Below, one piece after another: positions 11,276-25,000 of a stretch of DNA of 64,000 nucleotides. This DNA comes from Camellia lanceoleosa (Eukaryota; Streptophyta; Magnoliopsida; Ericales; Theaceae): the NCBI GenBank assembly GCA_025200525.1, contig CM045763.1:66289018-66353017 (forward strand). Reading direction: 5' to 3'. The notes under the pieces are model-generated. The model did not search any database, had not been told where the DNA came from, and saw only the letters and a program-made list of their open reading frames with translations. A program made the translations under genes and the position numbers. The stretch's first letter is position 1. Every line of letters begins with the position of its first letter.

Positions 11276-12030
11276 TATTTATAATTTTTTAAATTATAAA
11301 AAATAATTTATAATTTAAAAAATTTTTAAAAGATGTATTTATAATTTCTCTCAAAATTTTTTTTTGAGAAGTCAAGAGTCAAAGAAGTTTGGCGCTGAGC
11401 AATTTGGCAAATAACAGCACTCTCAACATTGACTAATAGCAAGGTTCGCTTTCAAAAAAAACAACCACAAAAACAAAAACAAAGAATAAGGTAGTATTTG
11501 GTAAAATTTTAAAATTATGATTTAAATATAAAAAAATTATTTAATTATAAAATTTGAATTTATTTTGAAATTTTTAATGTGACATATGATATTTGATTGA
11601 AAATTTTATAACTCATAACTAATTATATAATCCAAAATTCTATTCAAAACTCATAAAAAATTTTTAAAAAATCTCTAAAATATTTTTTATTTAAAATATA
11701 AAAATGACAAGTGTTCCAAAAAAATAATATTTCAATCAACTGGCCGAAAGTCCAAAGGACATCCAAAAAGATTGGATAAACAAATTTTTTTTAAAAAAAT
11801 AAAAAATTAATTTTTTAAAATTCTAACCCTAAACAACACTTAAATTAAGGTGTAAAATTACATTTCAAAAACATAACCAAACACAGCCAAAGATAAACCG
11901 AAACACAGGCTGAGAGTCCATAACTACAACATACAGGTGACCACACTATACCATTTCCTAGGTAACCCCTCCTCGTGAACCCCGCAAAACCAGCCGAAAG
12001 TACATATTAGCGTCATGGCGTGTTTTAGAC
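11276..12030. other. AT-rich DNA upstream of the TOPLESS gene
   Basis: No gene seen. A probable old MITE lies at about 11490-11886: GTATTTGGTAAAATTTTAAAAT at the left resembles the inverse of the right edge around CATTTCAAAAACATAACCAAACAC. The last 150 bases may be promoter DNA. Confidence 0.4.
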
Positions 12031-12031
12031 G

Positions 12032-12047
12032 TATATATATATAAAAT
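12032..12047 (+). promoter_or_regulatory. Candidate TATA box of the TOPLESS gene
   Basis: TATATATATATAAAAT lies about 540 bp before the start codon and upstream of a pyrimidine-rich leader typical of plant 5' UTRs. It is the only strong TATA-like block in the near upstream region. Start of transcription is not determined. Confidence 0.4.
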
Positions 12048-12089
12048 AAGTAGAGTACCTTATCACCTCAATGAACCATTTTCAACCAC

Positions 12090-12570
12090 TTATCACTTTA
12101 TAAGTACATGTACTTATCAAAACCCTCGCCGCATAATATCTCATCTCGTATTTCATCTTCCGAGACGAGATAGTATTTTGTCTTCTTCAACCCCCTTTTG
12201 TGCTTCTTCTTCTTCGCTTCACATCTCTCTCCTCTTCTTTCCTTTAAATCCCTAGAGAGAGAAAGTTCGTGTAGAGAGAGAAAGACTGGTAAAAGCGGCG
12301 ACCTCTCGCAGTCTTCGTCTTCGTTCTCGTAAATAAAAAGCTTCGATCTGTCTCTTTGTCTCTCATTCAATCTAGGTACGAACTCTCTATCTCAATTTTC
12401 GTGCTCATATACAAAAATGTTTATATATATACAGATATGGTTTTTGAGTAGTGAGAACTTTCTTGATTGATGTGTTGTTTGTAATTTAGGGATTGTTGTT
12501 GAAAGGGTTTTGTTTTTGATTTTTTTGATTTTTAAAAAATTTTGCAGTTTTGGTTGGGTTGAAGACAAGC
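12090..12570 (+). other. 5' UTR with intron, TOPLESS gene
   Basis: A pyrimidine-rich leader ends at 12375 (CTAG before GTACG); an intron 12376-12547 ends TTTTGCAG; the second leader piece runs 12548-12570 to the ATG. The 5' limit is a guess. A leader intron just before the first coding exon is common in this gene family. Confidence 0.55.
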
Positions 12571-15500
12571 ATGTCGTCTCTGAGTAGAGAACTTGTATTT
12601 CTTATTCTTCAATTTCTGGAGGAAGAGAAATTTAAAGAGGCTGTTCACAAGTAAGGCTCAATTATGTACATTATTATTATTTTTTAATTATTTTTTTTGG
12701 GTATTATTTTGTTTGTGTTTGTTTGCTAAGAAAATCAAGGAAATGGATTTTCCATTATTTTTTTAGCTTAGATGGTCATTCATTTATGGGAAGCCGAAAC
12801 CTAGGAAGCTAAGATTTGTGGATTAGTTTGATTACAGCCCATTTTCAGAGATACCAAATGGGGGTTAGAATTGTATATGTGTTTAGAAGATTTATAGTTG
12901 TGTATTAATTTGTGTATCTATTTATGTGTTGCAATTTGGTGTGATTGAGCCAATATGTATATGTGTTTGGAAGATTTATAATTGTATCATATCTATATTC
13001 TATATGTGTTGTGATTTGCTGTGATTAAGCTAAGATTGGTTATTTGTTTTAATTTTTGTTTGTATGTTGGAGATTGGAGCAAGAGTCCGGGTTTTTCTTT
13101 AACATGAGACATTTTGAGGATATGGTGACAAACGGGGATTGGGATGAGGTGGAGAAGTATTTGTCTGGATTCACAAAGGTTGATGATAATAGATACTCCA
13201 TGAAGATCTTCTTTGAGATCCGAAAACAGAAGTACTTAGAAGCGCTAGACAAGTAAGTGCTAAACTGATCATATTGAAAGTATCTCTGTGAAGCATGCTT
13301 CATTAGCTTCTTTTTGTTTTTACTTTAGTTCTTTTGCATCTTATTTTGGCTTGAAACGTGTGTTAATTCTTTGCTATATTTCTCATTAATTGTAGGAAGG
13401 ATCGTGCGAAAGCCGTGGATGTTCTGGTGAAGGATTTGAAAGTTTTTTCAACTTTTAATGAGGACCTCTTTAAGGAAATAACACAACTTTTGACCTTGGA
13501 GAACTTTAGGTATTAAAACAATAGTCTGCAAGAATTGTTTTTATTGCTGCCTTAATCTTAGAAACCATGAACAATACGATAGATGTTCGACAAATCTAAG
13601 ATTAACTTACTGACCCGCAGAGATAATGAGCAGCTATCTAAATACGGAGATACTAAGTCTGCTAGGAGTATAATGCTAGCAGAACTTAAAAAGTTGATTG
13701 AAGCAAACCCCCTGTTTCGTGAGAAGCTAACTTTTCCTAACTTGAAGAACTCAAGATTGCGGACGCTAATTAACCAAAGGTAATTTGTTTGTGTTTTGCA
13801 GGCTTAAGTTTTTCTTCCAAGTTAAGATATTCATCTCTAGTTGACACTCTGTTGTATTGTGTTGTTGTGTTGCACTGCAGCTTAAATTGGCAGCACCAGC
13901 TTTGCAAGAATCCAAAGCCTAATCCTGACATAAAAACCCTGTTTGTAGACCATTCTTGTGGACAATCGCAACCAAATGGTGCTCATGCCCCGTCGCCTGT
14001 AACTAACCCACTAATGGGTGCTGTTCCTAAAGCTGGAGGTTTTCCGCCGCTGGGTGCTCATGGTGTAAGTGGAAGTAGAGGAGTTCACTCCCCGTTCATG
14101 TGATGCTTTAACTTTTATTTCTAGAAGTTTGACTTGGTGTTTTTTTTTTTTTAAAGCCATTCCAGCCAGCACAAGCTGCTCTGCCAACATCTATTGCAGG
14201 ATGGATGACTAATCCATCTCCGGTTCCTCATGCATCCGCTTCTGCTGGGCCCATTGGTTTCATTACAGCTAATAATGCTGGCACTTCAAGTATAATATAA
14301 ATCCTTTCCTACTTACTACGTGAATGGTTATTTATCGCTACAATTTGGTGGCATACACTGAACAAATAAATAATGCATGAAGATTTTAGTGATAAGATGT
14401 CTTTAAGCTTGTGTCCACTGTCCATTAAACTAAAATGATATCTGAATGGTATTCATTATGAAGAATCTTCCATGATTCAACTCTCTCTCTCTCTCTCTCT
14501 CACATCCAATCAACCCAAGCTCTCTCATTATTGAGTCTTTTTGCCTTCTGTGTATATGTTCACTTTGTAGCAGGTATTCTAAAGCGCCCCAGGACTCCTA
14601 CAAATAATGCAGCTGTGGATTATCAGACAGCAGATTCTGAACATGTATTGAAGAGATCAAGACCTTTTGGAATGCCAGACGAAGTACTGCATAACAATTC
14701 CTCGGTATTTTCTTGTGGACTGGATGGAAGTTTAATAGGAGTTTTATCACCCAAAGTTATATCTTTGCTTATTTATTTTAATTTATTATTTTTTTTGGGC
14801 ATGATTAGGAGTTTTGTATTCATGTTTTGAAGCTCTTAGATGGTGTGATTCATTATTTTTCATAATTAATTTTGTGATTAATGGAATTTCTTGCCGTTGG
14901 GGCTCCTTTTTCAGAATTGGTAGTTGATTTTTGGGAAAATTACTTTACCCCTTCAGGTTTGGCCCATTTTTTGAGTAATTTTGGATTGAAGTGCAAAGTG
15001 GATGAAAACCATTAGAATTAAGCGAGCTACAATAAGTTGACCGTTATGCCTGTCAAAATGGAGCCTGAAAATGATAATTTTGCCCTGAAAAGAGCTCTTC
15101 ACACTAGTTAATGCGTTTAGGGTATTTGTCATTTCATTAAATCAGTTATGATGCAGATCATTCCAAACCACAGGGAGTTTGTGGTCACTTTTAAACTGTT
15201 GTGGAACTATGTATTTTTGGGCCAAATTCTAGTGGGTAAAGTAATTTTCTCTTGTTTTTTTCTTTTTAAAAAAGTGTGCATATGAGTGGAAGGCCTGACC
15301 TTATTGCAGCATCTATTAAATCCTCTTCTACCTTTTAACGTGGAGCAGTCACAAGTCATTAAGATGCCCCTTTGTCAGCAAGTATGACACAACAAGAATA
15401 CAATGATGTAGTTCACTTAGTTCAAATATGTAAGGTCCCATTGTACCATGGAATAATGGTTTTAGACTTTGTTTGGTCATTAGGAACTTGGAATCAATTA

Positions 15501-18500
15501 TTAAATTGAGTTTCAGCATTAGGAAAGTGGAATCTATTTTCCAGCTGAAATTGAAGCAACTAGTGCTTAGGAAACAAGAGAGTACTTTAGTAAGAAAGAA
15601 AAATAAGTGTGAGAAATTGCATGCTATAGGAAATTAGTTGAACAATTCCTGTCTACATTAGCCTTTTCTTTCAAATGTGACTGACTGACAACATCAAATT
15701 TCAAGAGTGTCCAATTCTGGAAGCCTAGGAGGATAGACAACTACATGAGAAATTCGAAATGATTCGAGTTGCGACGATGAAAAAAAAATTTTTGAATGCA
15801 CTTAATTGAAGTGTAAAAATAGTAAAGGAGCAGGGAATGGGCATAAAGAACTTAGATTGGTTTTATTTTATCTGCTGTCGGGTTGTCAGTTTGTTTGCAT
15901 TTTAAAGAGTTAGTTTTTTATGAGGCTTATCTTGTGCACACCAGAGCAGCCCTCTTTATGTCTCTGTTTGCATGTCCTCATGTTTTGTGTTTATTACCTT
16001 TTTTATTCTTCTTGTTTTATGTTTAGTTATTTACTTTTTGAATCTGTACATGTTATCTATTTGAAGAGGGGTAAGATGAACTAAGGTTCATTTATAAGCC
16101 TATCTTCCTTAGATCCTTTAGTTGAAAGTACGTTTTCATGTTGGGATGGGAGTTGAGTTAATTGTTCCTACATTTACATGATCTCGTTGACAGGTCAATA
16201 ATCTGCCTGTAAATATTCTGCCTGTTGGATACCATGGTCAGAGCCATGGTCAGAGTTCATACTCTTCTGATGATTTGCCCAAGGCTGTTGTTATGACTTT
16301 AAATCAAGGTTCAGCTGTGAAGAGTATGGATTTCCATCCAGTTCAACAAATTCTACTACTTGGTTAGCTCCCACCGTGCCCCACTTTTCTGTATTGGTCA
16401 GCTTTGAGGAATCTGGATAATTGCTTGTTTATTTCTTTTGTTTTTGTTCGTATGTTGATAATTTGATTTATGATAACTAATTGTAGTCGGAATAAACACT
16501 GGAGAGATCATGGTGTGGGACCTCAGTAGTAGGGAGAGGCTTGCTGTTAGGAATTTCAAGGTTTGGGAACTCCAAGCATGCTCAATGCCTCTGCAGGTTA
16601 GGCTGCTTTAGTACTAAATAACTTTGAGTGAAAAAAGTATGTATTTGATGCTTCCTAGAGTCATTGATACATTTTGTGATTGTGTATCAGGCATCTCTGG
16701 CCAATGATTATACTGCATCTATCAACCGTGTGATATGGAGTCCTGACGGTACCTTATTTGGTATGTTGGCCTAACATGATTGCTCCATTCTACTTAAAAA
16801 TATTTTTCGTCATATTTTGAGGATTTTTCTTCCTCTGAAATTGCTCTTCCGGTGCTAGAACTAGAGTAGGCTATGCTTCGCATGATCTCAGCTATTGGGC
16901 AAAGAATATCTCTTACAAAAGAAAATTCTCATATATTGAACTGTCCATTATTATTATTATTTTTTTGTTCACACTAGACAATGTACTTCAATGAAGGATA
17001 TTAAGAATGAAGTGGGGATTTTGTTAGTTCTAATATCACATTCTTACTTTAGGTGTTGCATACTCCAAGAACATTGTGCACATATATTCCTACCATGGTG
17101 GCAATGATGTACGAAACCATCTAGAGGTTTGTGCCACAATCAATCAACTGGGAGTCCATTGATTTTCTTTTGCTTTGATTTTTTTTTCCTGTCAATATTT
17201 CTAGTGTTCAGAGCTCACTTTAAATCTCTGCACAATATCTTTTTTTGTAAATACCTTTTTTTGGTAATCCAGATTGATGCTCATTCTGGTAGTGTTAACG
17301 ATCTTGCATTCTCTTACCCAAACAAACAATTTTCTATTGTCACATGCGGGGAGGATCGGCTCATTCAGGTTTGGTTTCTATGTCATTGCTTTACAAGTAA
17401 TGCAGAGGATTGGACATTAGTTGTAAAGGTTTAATTTTCTACAGGTGTGGGATGCAGTTACAGGGAATAAGCAGTTTACTTTTGAGGGTCATGAAGCACT
17501 CGTCTATTCTGTATGTCCACATCGCAAGGAAAACATTCAGGTATTCTTTGTTCACTATATAATATATAAAAGAAAGCATTGAAACTAATGCTAAGCAGCG
17601 TGTAATATATGAAGAAATATGCGATGTAGGTGCCATATCATGCCATATATGTGACATGTGACATTTTACTACTTTCCTACATTGGCTCTTAAGTATTACA
17701 TGTTTTCTACATTAACCCTCCAAGTAGGTTTACCCCCTATTTACACCAACAGAAAAATATATAGAAAAAAAATTCTCACTAGTCGCGATCCAGGCAACTA
17801 TACTTGACTGTGTATGAATGGAAGGAAGAGAAAGAAAGAAAGAAAAGTGGAGGAGGAGATAGAAAATGGCTTTTGACTGTTTGTTATTGTGGGAACATGG
17901 TTTCACTTTAAAGGTATTAGTCTCATTGACAAAGGCACTTAACCACAGGATGTGGGATATAACTAGGGCTAGTCCTGTCAGTATGTATCAAGCTTTTACA
18001 GAAGAGCTTCAGCAGTTGGATTAGGGTGCTTTTGGTTGGTTGGCAGGGAAACCACCTATATATTAGTACCCTCAAAAATTAAAAAATTTAAGATTCAAAA
18101 TTTAGTACTATGGGTTGGAATTTTTAGTAATACGTGGAATCTTATTACTTCACCATATTGGACCCTTAAATATCATTTTTTTTCTCACATTGACTATTAA
18201 AGTATCTTTTTTTTTTCTATTTACACCAAAAAAAGGGAAACATTCCCATTAGTTGGGTGGTGGCTGGGTGTTTACACATGTTGGACAAATGGCATGATGT
18301 GGCACATTGTGAGATTTTGTCAAAAAAACGGACAGACGATTGTTGGAGCAAATTGTGAAATTTTAGTTACTTAAAGGATCAAAGTGGGAAGAAAAATTTT
18401 GAGGGACAAAATTGAGAAAACACTTAAAGTCAAGGGGGGCAAGGTTTGATTTACTCGATTTCTTCTAACATGCATAGGTCCCTCCCTCCAGTTTCTACAT

Positions 18501-21500
18501 AATCTTCTATTTTTGCCTAATAAGCATAGTTGTCAAATCGGGATTTGTATCGTGAATTGAAATAGTCTCGTACCGAATCACGAATCGAATCGTGAATCGA
18601 AAAGATTCGGTCACTTCTTCTAAATTATTTAAAAACATATATTTACACATTTAGATATTAAATATATCTTATGAATATAAAAAATTTGGACTTAAATCAA
18701 TAAAAATGTTATTTTAAATGATAATCACGTAGTTTAATAAGTAAGAAGTTAATAAAGGTTCCTATGTAAGATCACCATCTTATCTTTTTTTCCTTTTTAG
18801 ATATTTCTTATCAACCATTCTTAATAAAAATAATAACTAAATAGACAAATTATCAATTTTTAAAGTAACAATAATTAACAACGATATTGATATTTGAACA
18901 ATAAGCATACATACTTTTCTAAGTAACAGTGAGCAAATAATAAGAAAGAATCATTTAGAATTTTTTTTTAAAGCTTAAAATATTTTAAAAAGGATAACTG
19001 ACCTCATACATGTAATATTTAATTTAATAAAATAGTAATAGATAATTCATGGTGTAATTTTAATCTTAAACATCTTTAGAAGATATATTACGATTTTTTA
19101 AAGGGAAAAAAAAAAATGAGAAGAAAGGTGAAAAATATGTTGGGCCTGACTAAATCTGATTGGATCTTATTAAAAACTCCATGATCACTAAAATAACAAC
19201 AAATCATGTATATATGCTGGTTATTTTGATATTAAACGCTATTGAAAGTTGTATTATGTCATTTTTACTAAAAAGATGGAGAAAAAATAAAGTCAAAAAT
19301 ATGTCGGACACAATAATTTCAAAAATTACATGAATCGCAAAAAGTGAATCGAATTGTGAATCAATTGTGAATCGTGCGATTCAATAAAGATTCACTTCCA
19401 AAATAGATTCAACCATATATTCGTATCAATTTTGCAAAAATTGCAAATCGAATCGCAAATCGTAAGATTCTGATAACAGAGCTAATAAGTTGTAAGCAGA
19501 AGTTGTACCAAAAACTAGTATAGACTTCCCCAAATAAAAAAAGAAGCAGCTATAATAAGCAGCTTATATAAGTTGCACCAATCCGCCCCTATGTCAAACT
19601 ACTCAAATCTGACCTATTTTTAGTGTATTTAACATGATTAAGTTTACATACAGCTATGCTTATTTAGAGTTTAGTCAAAGTAGCTGTGGTCATGATCAAA
19701 AGCTAATGGAGACATGTTTTGATAAATGGGAAAGCTATGATTTTTCTTTGTTTTAAGAATATCCATTAGAAGATTTTTTTTTTTTTTTTTAAAAATTCTT
19801 TTTGATCTAGGTCTAAACGTACCACATATGCCAAAGCCATTCTAGCTCTAGTCATTGACTTTTTTTAACTGTCCATATCCCATGTGGTGTAGTCATCTGT
19901 ATGTTTGAAGGATCTGAAACTCTCGAGGGGTTTACTTGTCTCAGACATGAGTATTAAAGTCCAAGAGGTTTAACGTATCATGGGACTTGAAGTTGTAGGG
20001 TGTTTCTTGCACCGTAATTATCAAAATTCATCACTTTTAAGACAGCCTTATTAGGGTTGTTGGACTTCTTCTTTTTTTATTATTATTTTTTATTTTTAAT
20101 TTTTAAAAACTTCTACCTTTTTTTATTCCAGTTTATTTTTTCTACGGCAACTGATGGGAAAATAAAGGCGTGGTTGTATGATGACATGGGTTCTAGAGTT
20201 GACTATGATGCTCCAGGTCATTCATCCATCACAATGTCATACAGTGCTGATGGGACCAGGTTCAAAAAATGATTCCTACGTTCTACTTTTTCCGTTACCT
20301 TTTTTGTATTTTTGGGGTTAGGGATGAGGGTTTGATATTTGCTAAATATGGCATTCTCAACTAAAGGATTGGTTTCATCAAATGGGCACCTGATAGGTTG
20401 TTCTCTTGTGGGACCAATAAAGAAGGAGATTCATTTCTTGTGGAATGGAATGAAAGTGAGGGAGCTGTCAAGCGTACTTATCATGGTCTTGGAAAGCGAT
20501 CCGTGGGTGTTGTGCAATTTGATACCACAAAGAATAGAGTCTTGGCTGCTGGTGATGAGTTCATGGTCAAATTTTGGGAAATGGACAATGTTAACTTATT
20601 GACAACTATTGATGCTGAGGGTGGATTACCGGTAATTGTTAGATTCATGTCACTCAAGCTTTGTTTGGATGGTTGGAATCAAATGGAGGGAATAGGAATC
20701 TCGCTACCAGGAATCACATTGCTAGAAATAGAATTCCAGTATCAATGTTATTCATGTGTTTGGTTTAGATAGGAATTATCTATCTAAAATTGATAAAAAT
20801 TCAAAATTGTGGGTCCAACTAACTTTTTTACTCTTAAATAGTCAACGTTCCTCCAAGAATGTGAAATTATCATAGGGGACGACAGGGATCAAATTCCAGC
20901 TTAGTTTGGGAATGCGATTCCTGGTAGAAGAGGTAATCAGGAATCACGTTCTTATTCTATTCCGTTCCAAACTTTGGAATCATATTCTCATTCCACCTCA
21001 GGATTCCTGCCATCCAAACATAGCCTCATTGTAGATCTGTCTGACATGATCAACTGTTCTTATTTTTTACTATTTGTCTAGGCTTCTCCCTGTATCCGAT
21101 TCAACAAGGAAGGTATGTTTATGGCTGTTTCAACAAATGAGAATGGTATCAAAATCCTAGCAAATACAGATGGCATCAGGCTACTACGGACGGTTGAAAA
21201 TCGTTCGTTTGATACTTCTAGAGTTGGCTCTGTTGCTGTTGCGAAGGTACATTGTTTGTAAACTTTTGCATTTTTTGTGCAAATATATTACTGATATCAT
21301 ATTTGAATAGGCTCCTACAATGGGAACATTTGGTGCTGCTAATGCACCTGTCGGATCGAGCATCGTAGATCGAGCTGCTCCAATGGCATCCATTGTTGCA
21401 ATGGTGAGTGTTGTCTCAATTGTGAGGAACCCAGTTTTTTAACAGAGCACCTTTGTTCTTTTGATTTATGTATTTTTTAAATGTAATTATGCGTACTATT

Positions 21501-21889
21501 TCGTGTCATTGTGATAAGTCTGCATCATGTGCTTGCAACTAGCTTTACTAGAATGTTTGCTCATTCAATGATCAATTTTGACCTTTTGGCTATTGTAGAA
21601 TGGTGACAATCGAAGTTTGGTAGACATAAAACCCAGAATTGCTGATGAGTCAGTAGACAAATCCAGGATCTGGAAACTGACAGAAATCAATGAACCATCA
21701 CAATGCCGATCCCTAAGGCTCCCGGATAATATGACAGCAACAAAGGTTGGCCTATTAGAAATTATTGGATTGATTTTTCCTCTTTACAATCTTCTGTATA
21801 ATTCAATGTGTGCTTTGGTTGTTTATGTTATTAGTGGAATGCTGTCTACTTTCTTCTCTCTCTCTTTTTTTTAAATAATTTGCTTGCTT

Positions 21890-21949
<60 letters not shown>

Positions 21950-22010
21950 TTTGCCTAATTATGCTGTTGACTACATCCTTAAGTTTAGTTAATAATTTGC
22001 TTGCTTCATC

Positions 22011-22044
<34 letters not shown>

Positions 22045-25000
22045 TTTGCCTAATTATGCTGTTGACTACATCCTTAAGTTTAGTTAATAAAGAAACTGCA
22101 TAGATGCATTAATAGCAGCTATAATTTGTTTGTTTCATTTTATTTATTTTTTACTCCCTATGACCCATTTTTATGCGGCACAGCATACAAAAAGCATCTT
22201 TTCTTTGAATAATAGATTCACAAAAAGCCCTTTGTCTTGTTTGAATAAATTTTTGGGAAATTGGGATTGTACTTAAAATATGAACTTAAAGAACAGTAAT
22301 TTGGGGAAGAGCAGATTAAACTTTTATGAATTTTAAAACTTGGTTGGACACATAAAATGGGACTTCTAAAAAGGAAAGTAGGCACTCATAAAATGGGATG
22401 GGGGGAGTATTTTTTATTGCTTAACCATCAGTTATTTGATTAATTTGATTAGATTTCTTCCTGCATAAAAATTTCAAAATCGGACAATTTAATTAATTTA
22501 GACACATTCCACTCATGCATTTGTTTTCTGGACTTAAATCAACATCACTGAAAAAGGCAGTGGCACCAGAAAGTGCTTTTGACTGAATGATCTGTATGTA
22601 GACTAAGGCCTTGTTTGTCATAATTTAAAAATGTCAAAAAGTCACTATCCTATTTAAGTCACATCATCTTATTTAAGTCACATGATCTCTCTATCACATC
22701 ACTTCAAACCCAACCCATATCCAACCCATATTTTATAAAAGTTAAAAAGTGTACTTATTTAGATCATCTCAAACCACCCCTACGAAAAGGATCTTCGAAG
22801 ATTTTTACTTGCAACAGAAATCTTGGATGTTCTTGCAACACAACATGCAATAGTTTCTCTTTTACTTTGTGTTGCTTGATACTTTCTCTAGAGTAGAGAT
22901 TTGAAAATTTATTGAGCTTTTTTTCTTTTTTTTTTTTTTTTTCTTTTTTGGGTTTTCCTTTTGAACTTAATTTGGTTCCTTGTGTTCTACATTCTTATGT
23001 TCTCTCCCCCTCCCCCCTTGTTTCAGGTTTCTAAGATGATCTATACAAATTCAGGACTTGCGATTTTGACACTGTCAGCCAATGCAGTGCACAGACTCTG
23101 GAAATGGCAGAGAAATGAACGGAATGTGTCTGGCAAGGTATATTTAGTCATCTGTGCAAGAAACTTGCATTGCATTGCAATTCTATGAAATTAATATTCA
23201 TAAGCTTGTCGCTTACACAAGTACACCCAATTTGCCTTTGCCTCTTTGTTGTAGGCAACTACTAGTGTTGCACCACAGCTCTGGCAACCTTCAAGTGGAA
23301 TATTGATGATGAATGATGTTAGCGATACAAATCCTGAAGATGCTGTTCCCTGCTTTGCACTATCGAAGAATGACTCTTATGTAATGTCAGCCTCAGGAGG
23401 GAAAATCTCGTTATTTAATATGATGACATTCAAGGTAAAATGGCTTTTACACCAACTCTTCTTTATCTTTTCTCAAATACTCTTTTTTTGTGAGCTGTCA
23501 AATATTTTCTATTTGGTTGATTAATTTATTTCTAACTGTTGAAAAGGCATGGTATTCGGAATCTATGATTATTATAAGACTTTGTTTGGAACTTGGATTT
23601 GGGGAAAAGGAAACGAAGGTGAGGAAAACTGTTGTCCTTTCTTTTTCCCCCCTCCTACTTAGGAAAAATGTTGGATTAAACTTTTTATGAACTCAGATAA
23701 TAAGTCATTGAAAAGAAATAAATAATGGAAAAGAGGATAAGGAATGAAAATTTCTCCATTACTTTCGTTATATTGTCTTTTCTTCATTATTTTCCATGGT
23801 AATCAAACAAGAAATGATGACTTCCTTTGCTTATTCTGTTCGTTTTCCCTCCTCAAATCCATGAACCAAACACATCCTAAGAAATTTTGCCTAACTCTTC
23901 GCAAAATTAGTTAATTTACTCGTTTACTTGTTAAAAAGAAATTCATTTTTCAAAACATTTAATCTCTACTCTCTAGCCTAAATTTATTTGAAAAATAAAT
24001 TGTATACCAGTCTTTAGAAGGACAAATATTTAAAAATAAAACATTGTGAGCCGAATGAAGAATAAATTGATCGAGTTGCTAATCGTAAGTTGCTAACATT
24101 TGAAATTACTTTTAGTAGGCTTGATTAGGAATTTTCTACGTTTTTTCCTCCATTGTTTTCCCATTGTCTTTCATTCTTGTTGCATTTATTGTTTGGCTTT
24201 CATGAATGCAGACAATGACGACGTTCATGCCTCCTCCACCTGCAGCAACATTTTTAGCATTCCATCCTCAGGACAATAATATCATTGCAATAGGGATGGA
24301 GGACTCTTCTATCCAAATATATAATGTCCGAGTTGATGAGGTTGTAATAATCTGTTTAAGTGAAGCTTTAAGTTTGTGAGTTAAATTCTTTATGTTTGAA
24401 ATGTTACAAATCAATTGATAAGTTCAATCTTAATATCTTGATTTCAAGTGGCAATGCATTGTGGACCCATATTAAGTTTGTGAGTTAAAACTTGTTGATA
24501 ATGGGCCCGCCATGTTAACATTCTGTAATTTCTATTTATGCAGGTCAAAACTAAGCTCAAAGGCCATCAGAAAAGAATAACAGGCCTTGCCTTCTCTAAT
24601 GTTCTCAATGTTCTGGTATCTTCAGGTGCTGATTCTCAGGTATGAAATTGGGGGCCACGTGTATGTTACTTTGTTCAGCTAATTTATGCCTGTAGCCAAA
24701 AACACAGAAAATACCAAGCCATAATCAAGAGTTTGAAAATTCCACCTGATTAGAGATCACAAGGCATTGGAGGATGATTCTGTAAAATTACAGTAGTGTA
24801 AATTACACTGACCTCTCCTGAGGTTTGGATAAAATATAGCAAGCACCATAGGTCTGAAGAAAGGAAACAAAAGTCTCACTTCAAGCAGGGTAGACCTCGG
24901 ATGATTCAATTCAAGGAGAATTTCAACCTCATGTTCTTTTATTGATATACTTCTTTTACACAGAAAAATTACCAACTAATTGAGCCCATTAGTAGGATAA

